Origin: Actibacterium ureilyticum
GTDB taxonomy: Bacteria > Pseudomonadota > Alphaproteobacteria > Rhodobacterales > Rhodobacteraceae
Length of the DNA stretch: 64,000 nucleotides
Assembly (NCBI RefSeq): GCF_002285435.1
Contig: NZ_NSBT01000037.1
Span: 124,001-188,000 of the forward strand
Reading direction: 5' to 3'
A model generated the notes under the pieces. It had not been told where the DNA came from, ran no database searches, and saw nothing but the letters and a program-made list of their open reading frames with translations. A program made the position numbers and the translations under genes. Position 1 is the stretch's first letter, and each line of letters begins with the position of its first letter. Positions 53,137-62,928 of this stretch are shown piece after piece.

Positions 53137-53730
53137 CTAGTCCTGCGGCCCGTCGGGTTCAGGGGCAGGTTCGGGCGCGGGTTCGGCGGGCGGGTCGGTG
53201 TCGTCGCGCGCGTCGATGCGCGCGATGGCGTCGGCGGTGATGTCGACCTGTTGCGCCGACAGAAACACCACCCGGTTTTCCAGCACCATCACCGCGCCGC
53301 GTTCGCGCACGATATCGGTCAGGATCGGCAGGACATCCTGATAGAATTGCTGCTGCGCCTGTTCGCGCTTGCGCGTCAGTTCGCGCAGCTTTTCGGATTG
53401 GGCGTCGCGGATCTCGCCGACCTTGGTGTCGAACGCGCCGGCCAGGTCGCGGAACGCCGCGGGGTCCATCGCGGCGCGCTTCTGGGTCAGATCCTGTTCT
53501 TCCTCTTCCAGCTGCGCCTCGATCCGGCGGTTTTCAGCCGCCAGATCCTGCGATTCCGCCTCGAGCGCGGCCAGGATAGCCTGCCCCCGGGCCGACCGGG
53601 TGAACAGGCGGTCGCGATCCACCGTCAGGATGGGCGAGCGCAGCTCTGCCTCGCCCCCCTGTCCCAGCCCCGCCGACGGAAGCAGGCACGACACCGCCAG
53701 ACAGGCGGCGGCAAGGGCCCGCCCGACCAT
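53137..53730 (-). CDS. OmpH/Skp-family periplasmic chaperone
   Basis: The 197-residue protein has a signal peptide (residues about 1-24) and a long coiled-coil region rich in Glu, Arg and Ala (about 60-140), as in Skp tentacles that hold unfolded outer-membrane proteins. It starts ILTVDRDRLFTRSARGQAIL and ends in an unusual acidic Pro-Ala-Glu-rich tail (PPAEPAPEPAPEPDGPQD). Its ATG shares one base with the bamA stop (TGATG), fitting the bamA-ompH-fabZ order. Confidence 0.9.
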   Translation of the reverse strand: MVGRALAAACLAVSCLLPSAGLGQGGEAELRSPILTVDRDRLFTRSARGQAILAALEAESQDLAAENRRIEAQLEEEEQDLTQKRAAMDPAAFRDLAGAFDTKVGEIRDAQSEKLRELTRKREQAQQQFYQDVLPILTDIVRERGAVMVLENRVVFLSAQQVDITADAIARIDARDDTDPPAEPAPEPAPEPDGPQD

Positions 53731-56066
53731 CAGAACCGGGTCGAGATGGTCAGGTCGAAGGTGCGTTCCTTGTCGAATTCCTCTTTCTGCAGGGCATTCG
53801 CGAAGTTGAACCGCAGCGGGCCGACCGGCGTATCCCAGAAGAACGACACACCGACCGCCGAGCGCAGTTTGAAACTGTCGTCGATCCGGCCGCCATCGGT
53901 GTTGTCCAGCCCCCAGACCGAGCCGAAATCGGCAAAAAGGCCACCGGTGATACCGTATTCCTCGGGCAGGCCGATGGGGAATTCCGCCTCGAGCCGCAGC
54001 ACCGCAAACAGGTTGCCGCCCAATGCCTCGCCATTGCCGCGCTCGGGATCGCGCGGACCGATGCCGTTATTGTCGAAGCCGCGGATCTTGCCGTTCAGGA
54101 AATAGCGGTCAGTGACGCGGCTGTTGCCGTTCAGCATGTGGATCGCGCCGCCCTCAAGCTCGGCGCGCAGGGTCACGTCCTCGTTCAGGACCAGCGTCTG
54201 GGCCGATACCAGCGCGGTGGTCTCGATCGATTCCACGTCGCCGCCCAGCCCCGAGAAATCCTGACCGAAGCGCAGCAGGACACCGGCATTCGGGTTCAGC
54301 CCCGTCAGGCGGGAATCATAGCTCAGGCTGTAACCGAGCGAGGATTTGATCAGGTCTTCTTCCTCGACCTCGGCGGCGATGATGTTGGAATCGCCCTCGT
54401 AGTCGTAAAGGCTTTCCTCGGCCAGGCGATAGCGCAGCTCCAGCCGGCTTCTTTCCCCGATCGGGAATTGCAGCGACGGGCTGATGCCGATCACACGGGT
54501 CCGGTATTCGGCCGAGTTCTGGTTGTCCGATTCCTCGTAGAACGCGGTGAAACCGAACCGGACATCGCGCCCCAAAAAGGCGGGTTCGGCAAAGGTGATC
54601 GAGCTGCGCGCGTTGTCGGTGCCGGTCGCGATGGTAAAGCTCAGGAACTGGCCACGGCCCAGGAAGTTCCGCTCGGAAAAGGTGATGGCCGCGCCGATGC
54701 CGTCTTCGATATTGTAGCTCAGACCGAAGGACAGCGAGCCGGTGGGCTGTTCCTCGACATTCACGTCGACGACCACCTGGCCGGGGCCCGACCCTTCGCG
54801 CGCTTCGACCTCGGCATTGCTGAAGAAGCCCAGGGCGCGAATGCGTTCGGCCGCCTCGCGGATTTCGCGCGGGTTGAACGGATCGCCCTCGACCGCGCGG
54901 AACTGGCGCCGGATCACACGGTCCAGCGTGGTGGCGTTGCCCTCGATATCGATGCGTTCGACAAAGACGCGCGGGCCGCGGTTGATGTTGAATTCCACGT
55001 CCAGCGTCAGGTCGCGGTCATTGCGCGAAATCCGCGGCTCGACCCGGATGAAGTTCAGCCCCTTCTGCAGCGCCAGACGCTCCATCCGGGCGATGGTGTT
55101 TTCGACCAGGCTGGGCGAATAGACGACGCCGGGGCGCACGCGGATGATCGACTGAAACTCTTCGGGGTCGACCTCGGCCACATCGCTGTTGGTGGTGATT
55201 TCGCCGAATTTGAACTGCTGCCCCTCGCGCAGGTTGAAGGTCAGCAGGAATCCGTCGCGGCGCCGGGTCAGCTCGGGGCTGACCGACAGCACCTGCATGT
55301 CGATATAGCCGCGCGACTGATAGAAATCGCGCAGGACCTGCTTGTCGAATTCGATCCGGTCGGCCACGAACGTGTCGCTGGAGACAAAACGGCGCAGCAG
55401 CCCCGCCTGTTTGGTGCCCAGCACACGGCGCAGGCGGCGTTCCGAGAAATTGCGGTTGCCCACGAACGAGATGCGCTCGATCTCGACCACCTGCCCCTCG
55501 ATGATCTCGAAGACCAGATCGACCCGGTTGTCCGACCGCTGGATGATCCGCGGCTCGACCGTGGCGGCCAGACGGCCCTGTTGCTCATAGGCCAGCACGA
55601 TCTGCGCGGCGTCGGCTTCGGCCTGGCGGGGGCTATAAACGCGGCGCGATTGCGACTGCACGACCGTGGCCAGATCGTCGTCCTTCAGCCGCGCGTTGCC
55701 TTCGAAGGCCACGACGTTGATGGTGGGATATTCCACCACGTCGATCTGCAGGGTGTTGCCGCGCGGTGTCAGTTCGACGGTTTCGAACAGGCCGCTGTCG
55801 ACGATGCGCTGATAGGCGCTGTTCAGCTCGGTCGCGGAGACCGTGTCGCCCGAAGCGATTCCGGCATAGCTGAGGATGGTGGCGGCGTCGACGCGCTGGT
55901 TGCCGTTGATATCGACATTGGTGAACCGGTAATTCTGCGCCGAGGCAACATCAGGAACCGCAAGCAAGCCAATGAAAACAAGCGAAACAATCGCTGCCAA
56001 TCGTCTGAGAAGCGGGATCCCTGCATACTGCTGGATTCCGCTGGCCCCGGTCCGGAAACTGCTCAT
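53730..56066 (-). CDS. bamA: outer membrane protein assembly factor BamA
   Basis: About 778 residues. A signal peptide ends near residue 43 (VASA/QN). Five POTRA domains occupy roughly residues 45-440, followed by an Omp85 beta-barrel with the lid motif in IRGFDNNGIGPRDPERGNGEALGG and a C-terminal phenylalanine (ISTRF). It inserts beta-barrel proteins into the outer membrane. I chose the ATG at 56066; a TTG at 56087 would add seven residues. Confidence 0.97.
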   Translation of the reverse strand: MSSFRTGASGIQQYAGIPLLRRLAAIVSLVFIGLLAVPDVASAQNYRFTNVDINGNQRVDAATILSYAGIASGDTVSATELNSAYQRIVDSGLFETVELTPRGNTLQIDVVEYPTINVVAFEGNARLKDDDLATVVQSQSRRVYSPRQAEADAAQIVLAYEQQGRLAATVEPRIIQRSDNRVDLVFEIIEGQVVEIERISFVGNRNFSERRLRRVLGTKQAGLLRRFVSSDTFVADRIEFDKQVLRDFYQSRGYIDMQVLSVSPELTRRRDGFLLTFNLREGQQFKFGEITTNSDVAEVDPEEFQSIIRVRPGVVYSPSLVENTIARMERLALQKGLNFIRVEPRISRNDRDLTLDVEFNINRGPRVFVERIDIEGNATTLDRVIRRQFRAVEGDPFNPREIREAAERIRALGFFSNAEVEAREGSGPGQVVVDVNVEEQPTGSLSFGLSYNIEDGIGAAITFSERNFLGRGQFLSFTIATGTDNARSSITFAEPAFLGRDVRFGFTAFYEESDNQNSAEYRTRVIGISPSLQFPIGERSRLELRYRLAEESLYDYEGDSNIIAAEVEEEDLIKSSLGYSLSYDSRLTGLNPNAGVLLRFGQDFSGLGGDVESIETTALVSAQTLVLNEDVTLRAELEGGAIHMLNGNSRVTDRYFLNGKIRGFDNNGIGPRDPERGNGEALGGNLFAVLRLEAEFPIGLPEEYGITGGLFADFGSVWGLDNTDGGRIDDSFKLRSAVGVSFFWDTPVGPLRFNFANALQKEEFDKERTFDLTISTRF

Positions 56067-56197
56067 ATCAATGCCCCACGCCGCCAACTGTTTTTGTTCC
56101 CCTCTGACTACCGGGAAAGCAGCGTTTTGTCAAAGCGCAGAAACAGATCCCGGCCTGATGTACAGACCGGGAAACACGCGCACCGTTATTGGAGGGA

Positions 56198-56326
56198 TTA
56201 CAGAAGCGAACCGATGAAGCCGCCCAGCATCAGGGCGCCGAAAATCGTCGCAAGATAGAACAGCCGGTCCCAGTTCAGGTTCACCAGCAGCGACAGGCCG
56301 TGATAGCCTTGTGCGATCATTTGCAT
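56198..56326 (-). CDS. 42-residue single-span membrane protein between rseP and bamA
   Basis: MQMIAQGYHGLSLLVNLNWD followed by one hydrophobic helix (LFYLATIFGALMLGGFIGSLL). GGAAGGAGCACCGAC gives a strong ribosome-binding site 8 nt before the ATG at 56326. Longer in-frame starts exist upstream but lie in AT-rich, promoter-like sequence. No family is recognised. It is on the strand of the envelope genes, 86 bp after rseP and 132 bp before bamA. Confidence 0.72.
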   Translation of the reverse strand: MQMIAQGYHGLSLLVNLNWDRLFYLATIFGALMLGGFIGSLL

Positions 56327-56411
56327 GTCGGTGCTCCTTCCCATACCAGTTACCAACGTTGCCATATAATTAATGCCCCAATGTGGCAGGATTTGGGCAG
56401 TTTGCGGCGCC

Positions 56412-57755
56412 TCAGGGGCAGAACACATCGTTGGTCAGCGAAAACACCATCAGCGACAGCAGCAGCATCAGCCCTGCCCCCATCAGCACCCGCAGCGCGC
56501 CATCGCTGGGCGGGCGGCCGGTCAGCGCCTCGTAGGCATGAAAGACCAGGTGCCCGCCATCCAGCACCGGGATCGGGAACAGGTTCAGCATCCCCACCGC
56601 CGTCGACAGCACCGCGATGAACCAGATGAAGCTGCTCAGCCCCTGGCTGGCCGCCGCGCCGGTGGTCTGGGCGATGCCCAGCGGGCCGCTCAGGTTACAG
56701 GTGCTGATCGCGCCGGTAACGATGTGATACAGGCCCGAAAGGCTTGATTTCACGATGAAAACCATCTGTTCCGCGCCACCCGAAACCGCATCGACAAAGG
56801 ACGGCATGTGGCGTTCGGGGGTAAAGAACAGCGCCCCCGTCAGGCCGATCAGCCAGCGGGTTTCGAACCCACCATCGGCGGTGGGCAGATCGACGCGCTT
56901 GGGCGCCAGCGTCACGGCCATCTCGGTCCCGTCGCGCCAGACGGTCAGGTCCAGCTCGCGCCCTTCGGACGCGCCGACGATTTCCTGCAGCTGGCTGAAG
57001 GCGATGATCGGCTCACCATCCACATGGGTGATCACATCGCCCACCTTCAGCCCTGCGCGGATTGCCGCCGATCGCGCCTGAAGCGAGTCGATCAGGACCG
57101 GGAACGGATAGGGTCCGGTGATGTCCTGCTGGGTGCCGTCACGGTCGATCCGATAGGCGATCTGACGTTCCAGCGGCAGCGTCGCGAATGCCTCGTAGAG
57201 CGAACCGTAATCGGTGACGGTCTGGCCGCCGATGCCCAGGATCGTGTCGCCGGGTTGCAGCCCCTCGCCCGCCTGCGCGGCGGGCAGATCGGCCAGCGCG
57301 CCAATGGTGGGCGGCTCGACCTCTTGGCCGCGCCACATCAGCATGGCGCTGAAAATCAGGATCGACAGCACGAAGTTGAACACCGGCCCCGCCGCCACGG
57401 TCGCCGCCCGCGCCCAAAGCGGGGCGCCGTGCATCGTGTGGCGCTTGGTTTCCTCGTCCAGTTGGTCGAACGTGTCCGACGCCTTGTCGCTGGCCGCGCT
57501 GGCATCGCCCAGGAATTTCACATAGCCGCCCAGCGGCAGCGCGGCGATCTGCCATTTGGTGCCGCGGCTGTCCTCGCGCGAGAACAGGACCGGGCCGAAG
57601 CCGATGGAAAACACCTCGGAATAGATGCCGCACCAGCGGGCGACGATGTAATGGCCGAATTCGTGGATCGCCACGATCACGCTGAGCGCGACGATGAAGG
57701 CAACGACGGTGAATCCGATATTGCCGAAATTCGGAAGCTGGCTGATCACATCCAC
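56412..57755 (-). CDS. rseP: site-2 metalloprotease RseP
   Basis: The 447-residue intramembrane protease has a zinc motif HEFGH at 31-35, two PDZ domains (about 125-200 and 205-285) and the second metal motif in NLFPIPVLDGGHL. It cleaves anti-sigma factors and signal-peptide remnants in envelope stress. The start is a GTG at 57755 with AAGGA 8 nt upstream, between dxr and the small membrane protein; no ATG fits the N terminus. Confidence 0.95.
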   Translation of the reverse strand: MDVISQLPNFGNIGFTVVAFIVALSVIVAIHEFGHYIVARWCGIYSEVFSIGFGPVLFSREDSRGTKWQIAALPLGGYVKFLGDASAASDKASDTFDQLDEETKRHTMHGAPLWARAATVAAGPVFNFVLSILIFSAMLMWRGQEVEPPTIGALADLPAAQAGEGLQPGDTILGIGGQTVTDYGSLYEAFATLPLERQIAYRIDRDGTQQDITGPYPFPVLIDSLQARSAAIRAGLKVGDVITHVDGEPIIAFSQLQEIVGASEGRELDLTVWRDGTEMAVTLAPKRVDLPTADGGFETRWLIGLTGALFFTPERHMPSFVDAVSGGAEQMVFIVKSSLSGLYHIVTGAISTCNLSGPLGIAQTTGAAASQGLSSFIWFIAVLSTAVGMLNLFPIPVLDGGHLVFHAYEALTGRPPSDGALRVLMGAGLMLLLSLMVFSLTNDVFCP

Positions 57756-57768
57756 GGGGCGTATCCTT

Positions 57769-58950
57769 TTATGCCTGTTCTTCTACGGACCGGGCGATGG
57801 CCTCGTGCGCGTAACACGACGCCAGATGGTCTGCTCGCGCCAAGGTATCAAGGTCAATACCGGCAGAAATAGGGCCATTGTTGCCAGAAAAACGGTCAAT
57901 TACGCGCGAGACCACATCCGCCATCTGCAAGAAGCCGATCCGCCCGTCGATGAACGCATCCAGCGCGCAATCCTTGGCCGCGATCAGCGCCGCCCCCGCC
58001 AGACCGCCCAGCTCCATCACGCGATAGGCCAGTTCCAGCGCCGGATAACGCTGCGGGTCGGGGGCGCGGAATTCCAGCTGGCCGATCTTGGCCAGGTCCA
58101 GCCGCGCCACCGGCAGATCGGCCCGTTCGGGCCAGTTCAGCGCATAGCCGATGGCGTGGCGCATGTCATGCGCGCCCAGATGCGCCATCAGCGCCCCGTC
58201 GCGGAACCCCACCAGCGCGTGCACCAGCGACTGCGGATGCACCAGGACCTCGATCCGGTCGGGCGCGATGCCGAAATATTCCTTGGTTTCAATGACCTCC
58301 AGTGCCTTGTTGAACATCGACGCGCTGTCGATCGTGATCCGCTGGCCCATATCCCAGTTCGGGTGGGTCGACGCCTGGGCGACCGTGGCGCGGGCCAGCC
58401 GGTCCAGCGGCCAGTCGCGAAACGCGCCGCCCGATGCGGTGATGATCACCCGTTCGACGGCGGCGATATCCTCGCCAACCAGCGCCTGAAACACCGCCGA
58501 ATGTTCGCTGTCGACCGGCAGGACAGTCGCACCGTGATCGCGCGCGGTCTGCATCAGCAGCGGCCCGGCGGTCACCAGGCTTTCCTTGTTGGCCAGCGCC
58601 AGCGTCGCGCCGGTTTCCAGCGCCGCCAGCCCCGGCGCCAGCCCGTCCGCACCCACGATGGCCGACATGACCCAATCGGCGGGGCGGCGCGCGGCCTCGA
58701 TCAGCGCGGCGCGGCCCGCGGCGACGGCCACCCCCGACCCCGCCAGCGCATCGCGCAGCGGTTCAAGGCAATCGTCATGGCAGGTGACGGCGATATCGGC
58801 CCGAAGCGCCCGCGCCTGTTCTGCCAGAAGCGCGATGTTGCGCCCGCCCGTCACCGCCACCACGTCATAGGCGCCGGGATTGCGCGCGATCAGGTCGACC
58901 GTGTTGCGCCCGATGGAACCGGTCGCGCCGAATATGCTGACACGGCGCAT
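57769..58950 (-). CDS. dxr: 1-deoxy-D-xylulose-5-phosphate reductoisomerase
   Basis: The 393-residue enzyme converts DXP to MEP in isoprenoid synthesis. Visible are the NADPH site GATGSIGRNTVDLI, LANKESLVTAG, the metal and substrate site DSEHSAVFQAL, TASGGAFRDWP, and the flexible loop HPNWDMGQRITIDSASMFNKALEVIE. It lies 13 bp before rseP and 3 bp after cdsA. Confidence 0.97.
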   Translation of the reverse strand: MRRVSIFGATGSIGRNTVDLIARNPGAYDVVAVTGGRNIALLAEQARALRADIAVTCHDDCLEPLRDALAGSGVAVAAGRAALIEAARRPADWVMSAIVGADGLAPGLAALETGATLALANKESLVTAGPLLMQTARDHGATVLPVDSEHSAVFQALVGEDIAAVERVIITASGGAFRDWPLDRLARATVAQASTHPNWDMGQRITIDSASMFNKALEVIETKEYFGIAPDRIEVLVHPQSLVHALVGFRDGALMAHLGAHDMRHAIGYALNWPERADLPVARLDLAKIGQLEFRAPDPQRYPALELAYRVMELGGLAGAALIAAKDCALDAFIDGRIGFLQMADVVSRVIDRFSGNNGPISAGIDLDTLARADHLASCYAHEAIARSVEEQA

Positions 58951-58953
58951 GGA

Positions 58954-59745
58954 TCAGAACCTGACTTCGGGGACGTATACCAGCTGCGCCACCAGCAGCA
59001 TGAACAAAGCCGCGCCCAGAAGCCCGTCGAACCGGTCGAAGAGCCCGCCATGGCCGGGCAACAGGTTCGAGCTGTCCTTGACCCCCATCCGGCGTTTCAG
59101 CGCGCTTTCGGCGATATCGCCCATTTGGCTGGCCAGCGACAGCGCCATGGAAATCCACGGCAGATCGGGGCCCGCATTGGTGAACTGGCGAAAGATCACA
59201 CCGATCAGCGCCGCCGCGATCCAACCCGCCACGGTGCCCGACCAGGTTTTCTTGGGGCTGACACGGGGCCAGAATTTCGGCCCGCCGATGAAGCGGCCCG
59301 CGAAATAGCCGAAGACATCGGTCGCGATCACCACCAGCACCAGCCAAAAGAGCCACACCACGCCATAGGTGTCGCGGAACCCCGACAGGCCATGGCCCGC
59401 CACCAGTATGGCCAGCGCAAAGGGCGCAAACAGCAGCGGATGGCGTTTCAGCAGCCCGATGCCCACAATCGCGGGCGCGGCCAGGATCGGAAAGGTATAA
59501 AGCCCCGGCAAGGCCCGCGCCAACAGCACGGCCAGCCCGCCAATGACGGCGATCTGCAATGCCTCGGCCGTCTTTTCGGGGGCCAGCATGCGCGACAGTT
59601 CCCACAGCATCAGCCCCGAGACCAGCGCGGTCAGCGCGGCAAACCAGATGCCCCCGGCCCAGATCAGCGCAACGCCAGCACCCGCCATCGCAGCGCCCGA
59701 CAGCAGCCGCTGCCGCAGGTCGTCCCATTGTCCCGCAGATGCCAT
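58954..59745 (-). CDS. cdsA: phosphatidate cytidylyltransferase
   Basis: The 263-residue integral membrane enzyme makes CDP-diacylglycerol. It has seven or eight hydrophobic segments and the CDP-alcohol site region DVFGYFAGRFIGG, then PRVSPKKTWSGTVAGW, and the C-terminal KRRMGVKDSSNLLPGHGGLFDRFDGLL signature. Its ATG at 59745 shares one base with the uppS stop (TGATG). Confidence 0.96.
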   Translation of the reverse strand: MASAGQWDDLRQRLLSGAAMAGAGVALIWAGGIWFAALTALVSGLMLWELSRMLAPEKTAEALQIAVIGGLAVLLARALPGLYTFPILAAPAIVGIGLLKRHPLLFAPFALAILVAGHGLSGFRDTYGVVWLFWLVLVVIATDVFGYFAGRFIGGPKFWPRVSPKKTWSGTVAGWIAAALIGVIFRQFTNAGPDLPWISMALSLASQMGDIAESALKRRMGVKDSSNLLPGHGGLFDRFDGLLGAALFMLLVAQLVYVPEVRF

Positions 59746-60470
59746 CAGCCCACCACGGCCCCGAAACGGCGATCCCGCGCGCTGAACTTCGCGACGATCT
59801 CGGCGAAGGTGTCGGCGGTGAAATCGGGCCACAGGACCGGCGTGAATTCATATTCGGCATAGGCCGACTGCCACAGCAGGAAATTCGAGATCCGCGCCTC
59901 GCCGCTGGTGCGGATCACCAGATCGGGGTCGGGCAGCACGCAGGTGTCCAGGAACCGCGCCAGCGTGGTCTCGTCCACACTGTCGGGGTCCAGCCGCCCG
60001 GCGGCGACCTCTTGCGCCAGCCGCTTGGTGGCGCGGGCAACCTCGTCACGGCCGCCATAGTTCAGCGCGATGGTCAGATGCACCAGATCGTTCTGATCGG
60101 TCAGCTTTTCCAGCGCATCCATCATCTCGACCAGCTTGGGGTCCAGCTTGTCGCGGTCGCCGATGAACCGCACACAGACGCCCTGTTCCAGCAGCGCCTG
60201 CGCCTCTTTCTGGATATAGCGCTTGAACAGCATCATCAGGCCCGAAACCTCGGCCTGGGTGCGTTTCCAGTTCTCGGTCGAAAAGGCAAAGATCGTCAGG
60301 TAGCGGATGCCCAGCTCGGGACAGGCGCGCACGATCTCGCGCACGCGCTTGCCCCCCGCCTGGTGGCCGAACAGCCGCGGCCGACCGCGGCTTTGCGCCC
60401 AGCGGCCATTGCCGTCCATGATGATCGCCACATGGTCCGGGCCGTCCGTCTGTTTGGTGGTCTCGCGCAA
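59745..60470 (-). CDS. uppS: undecaprenyl/polyprenyl diphosphate synthase with a TTG start
   Basis: A 241-residue cis-prenyltransferase. The catalytic motif HVAIIMDGNGRWA has Asp19, and the family segments RLFGHQAGGKRVREIV, FAFSTENWKR, ALNYGGRDE and RTSGEARISNFLLWQ follow. No ATG lies upstream near the domain. The TTG at 60470, with GGAAAGGG a few nt before it and 25 bp after frr, gives the normal N-terminal length. The frame that runs from 60560 overlaps frr coding sequence and is not credible as a start. Confidence 0.93.
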   Translation of the reverse strand: MRETTKQTDGPDHVAIIMDGNGRWAQSRGRPRLFGHQAGGKRVREIVRACPELGIRYLTIFAFSTENWKRTQAEVSGLMMLFKRYIQKEAQALLEQGVCVRFIGDRDKLDPKLVEMMDALEKLTDQNDLVHLTIALNYGGRDEVARATKRLAQEVAAGRLDPDSVDETTLARFLDTCVLPDPDLVIRTSGEARISNFLLWQSAYAEYEFTPVLWPDFTADTFAEIVAKFSARDRRFGAVVG

Positions 60471-60495
60471 GGGCGGCCCTTTCCGAACCAGCAGG

Positions 60496-61059
60496 TCAGA
60501 CCTGCATGATTTCCTGTTGCTTGGTCTCGAGCGCGGTGTCGACCTTGGCGATCGAGGCATCGGTCAGGTCCTGCACCTCGGTCTCCCAGAATTTCTGGTC
60601 GTCCTCGGACATGCCTGCGCCCTTGGCCTTCTTGATCTGGTCCATCCCGTCGCGGCGCACGTTGCGAATGGCCACGCGGGCGCGTTCGGCGTAATCGCCC
60701 GCGACCTTGGTCAGCTCGCGGCGGCGTTCCTCGTTCAGTTCGGGGATCGGCAGCATGATGATGGTGCCGTTCAGCTGCGGGTTGATGCCCAGCCCGCTTT
60801 CGCGGATCGCCTTTTCCACGGCGCCCACCATGGATTTGTCCCAGACATTGACGGTGACCATGCGCGGCTCGGGGACGTTCACGGTGCCCACCTGGTTGAT
60901 CGGGGTCTTCTGGCCATAGGCGTCGACCATAATCGGCTCCAGCATCGAGGCCGAGGCCCGTCCGGTCCGCAGCGACGCGAATTCCGTCTTCAGCGCCGCC
61001 ATCGCGCCGTCCATCCGGCGTTGCAGATCATCAAGATCGATTTCCAGCTCGTCTGACAT
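60496..61059 (-). CDS. frr: ribosome recycling factor
   Basis: The 187-residue RRF has helical domain I with [20 protein letters not shown] and domain II with [22 protein letters not shown] (spans abbreviated), and the C-terminal [11 protein letters not shown]-like [16 protein letters not shown]. It releases ribosomes from mRNA after termination with EF-G. It sits between pyrH and uppS as is usual. Confidence 0.98.
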   Translation of the reverse strand: MSDELEIDLDDLQRRMDGAMAALKTEFASLRTGRASASMLEPIMVDAYGQKTPINQVGTVNVPEPRMVTVNVWDKSMVGAVEKAIRESGLGINPQLNGTIIMLPIPELNEERRRELTKVAGDYAERARVAIRNVRRDGMDQIKKAKGAGMSEDDQKFWETEVQDLTDASIAKVDTALETKQQEIMQV

Positions 61060-61122
61060 GTTCTTATCTATCTTTATTATGCATTTCGGGTGGCCCAAGC
61101 GGGCCGCTGCCCTGCTATAGCC

Positions 61123-61860
61123 TTAACCGTGCACGATTGTATAGGTGCCTTGCCCCGCCAGGATGCCCCGGAACCCGCCCGGTTCGTCCAGCGAAAACAC
61201 GATGATCGGCAGGTTGTTGTCGCGCGCCAGGGCGATTGCGCTGGCATCCATCACCTTCAGGTTCTTCTGCAAAACCTCGTCGAAACTGATGTCATCATAG
61301 CGTTTGGCGTCGTCATGCTTGACCGGGTCCTTGTCATAGACGCCGTCAACCTTGGTGCCCTTGAAAATCGCCTCGCACGCCATTTCGTTGGCGCGCAGCG
61401 TGGCCGCTGTGTCGGTCGTGAAATAGGGGTTCCCGGTGCCCGCGGCAAAGATGCAGACCCGACCCTTTTCCAGATGCCGCACCGCGCGGCGGCGGATATA
61501 GGGCTCGGCCACCTCGTCCATGCGGATGGCGCTGATCACCCGGCAAAAGACGCCCAGTTCCTCAAGCGCGGACTGCATCGCCAGCGCGTTCATCACCGTG
61601 GCCAGCATCCCCATATAGTCGGCGGTCGTGCGCTCCATCCCCTGCGCGCTGCCCTGAAGCCCGCGAAAGATGTTGCCGCCGCCAATCACCATGCAGATCT
61701 CGACCCCCAGGTCGCGGACCGATTTGACCTCTTGCGCGATGCGCTGGACGGTGGGGGGATGCAGGCCGAAGCCCTGATCGCCCATCAGCGCCTCGCCGGA
61801 GATTTTCAGCAGAACACGCTTATAGGCGGGCGCTGGTTGATTGGCCGTGCCGTCACTCAT
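61123..61860 (-). CDS. pyrH: UMP kinase
   Basis: The 245-residue bacterial UMP kinase of the amino-acid-kinase fold has [50 protein letters not shown] and [16 protein letters not shown], all family signatures. It makes UDP from UMP. It is the first gene of the minus-strand cluster that goes down to lpxB; the cluster could share transcripts from it. Confidence 0.97.
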   Translation of the reverse strand: MSDGTANQPAPAYKRVLLKISGEALMGDQGFGLHPPTVQRIAQEVKSVRDLGVEICMVIGGGNIFRGLQGSAQGMERTTADYMGMLATVMNALAMQSALEELGVFCRVISAIRMDEVAEPYIRRRAVRHLEKGRVCIFAAGTGNPYFTTDTAATLRANEMACEAIFKGTKVDGVYDKDPVKHDDAKRYDDISFDEVLQKNLKVMDASAIALARDNNLPIIVFSLDEPGGFRGILAGQGTYTIVHG

Positions 61861-61948
61861 ATGGTCGATCCCCGATCCGATGTTGTGATTTGCGGGCAAA
61901 ATGTCGGAAAACCCCGCGATGTTCAACGCATAAGACGTGGAATTTGTC

Positions 61949-62824
61949 GTGAAACTGCCCGCAGATCTTGACCATGAACGCCCGATCCTGATCGCTGGCC
62001 CGACCGCGTCGGGCAAGTCCGAGCTGGCCCTGCTCATTGCCGAGGCACAGGGTGGCGTCATCGTGAATGCCGATGCTTTGCAGGTGTTTGATGGCTGGCG
62101 GGTGCTGACCGCGCGGCCCCCCGCGGCGGATGAGGCGCGCGCGCCGCACCGGCTTTACGGGCATGTGCCCTTCGATGGCGACTATTCCGTGGGGCATTGG
62201 CTGCGCGATGTGGCGCCGTTGCTGAAGGGCCCCGAACGGCCGATCATCGTGGGCGGCACCGGGCTTTATTTCACCGCCCTGACCGAAGGGCTGGCCGACA
62301 TCCCCCCGACCCCGCCCGCGATTCGCGCGCAGGCCGATGCGCTGCGGTCGGCGGGCGATCTGGGCGCGCTGCTGGCCGATCTGGATGCAGAGACCCGTGC
62401 GCGGATCGACACGCAGAACCCGATGCGCGTCCAGCGCGCGTGGGAGGTTCTGAAAACCACCGGGCGCGGGCTGGCCGACTGGCAGGACGCCACCCCTGCC
62501 CCGCTGCTGCCGCTGGCGGCGGCCCAGCCCCTGGTCCTGATGCCCGACCGCGACTGGCTGAACGACCGGATCGCGCGGCGCTTCGGGATGATGATCGACG
62601 CCGGTGCCCTGGACGAGGCGCGCGCCAACCTGCCCCGCTGGGACCCCGCGCTGCTGTCGGCCAAGGCCATCGGCGCGCCCGAGCTGATCGCCCATCTGCG
62701 GGGGCAGATGACGCTGGACGCGGCGATCGAGGCCGCCGTGATCGCCACCCGCCAATATGCCAAACGCCAGCGCAGCTGGTTTCGCGCGCGGATGCGCGAT
62801 TGGCGGGCATTGTCGCCCACATGA
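61949..62824 (+). CDS. miaA: tRNA dimethylallyltransferase
   Basis: The 291-residue enzyme puts a dimethylallyl group on A37 of tRNAs that read codons starting with U. It has the P-loop GPTASGKS at 17-24, the [13 protein letters not shown] loop, [30 protein letters not shown] and the tRNA-binding [13 protein letters not shown]. The start is uncertain: GTG at 61949 (GGAA 6 nt before) is preferred, and GTG at 61937 is possible. It is divergent from pyrH across 88 bp. Confidence 0.95.
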   Translation: MKLPADLDHERPILIAGPTASGKSELALLIAEAQGGVIVNADALQVFDGWRVLTARPPAADEARAPHRLYGHVPFDGDYSVGHWLRDVAPLLKGPERPIIVGGTGLYFTALTEGLADIPPTPPAIRAQADALRSAGDLGALLADLDAETRARIDTQNPMRVQRAWEVLKTTGRGLADWQDATPAPLLPLAAAQPLVLMPDRDWLNDRIARRFGMMIDAGALDEARANLPRWDPALLSAKAIGAPELIAHLRGQMTLDAAIEAAVIATRQYAKRQRSWFRARMRDWRALSPT

Positions 62825-62928
62825 CACATCCCCGCCCCGTTTGCGCCGCAACTTCGCCAGATTTTCATTGCCCGGGCGCCATGCCCCCCCTAGGTTTAGG
62901 CCAACCGCCGCAACCGAGCCGCCCCGTG

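Noticed and set aside
54138-56258. Plus-strand frame of about 700 codons opposite bamA
   Set aside because: bamA on the minus strand is certain. The plus product is rich in His, Gln, Arg and Asp with no recognisable domain, as expected of an antisense shadow.
57694-59862. Plus-strand frame of about 720 codons opposite rseP, dxr and cdsA
   Set aside because: It crosses three well-identified minus-strand genes and has only low-complexity Arg/Gln/His sequence.
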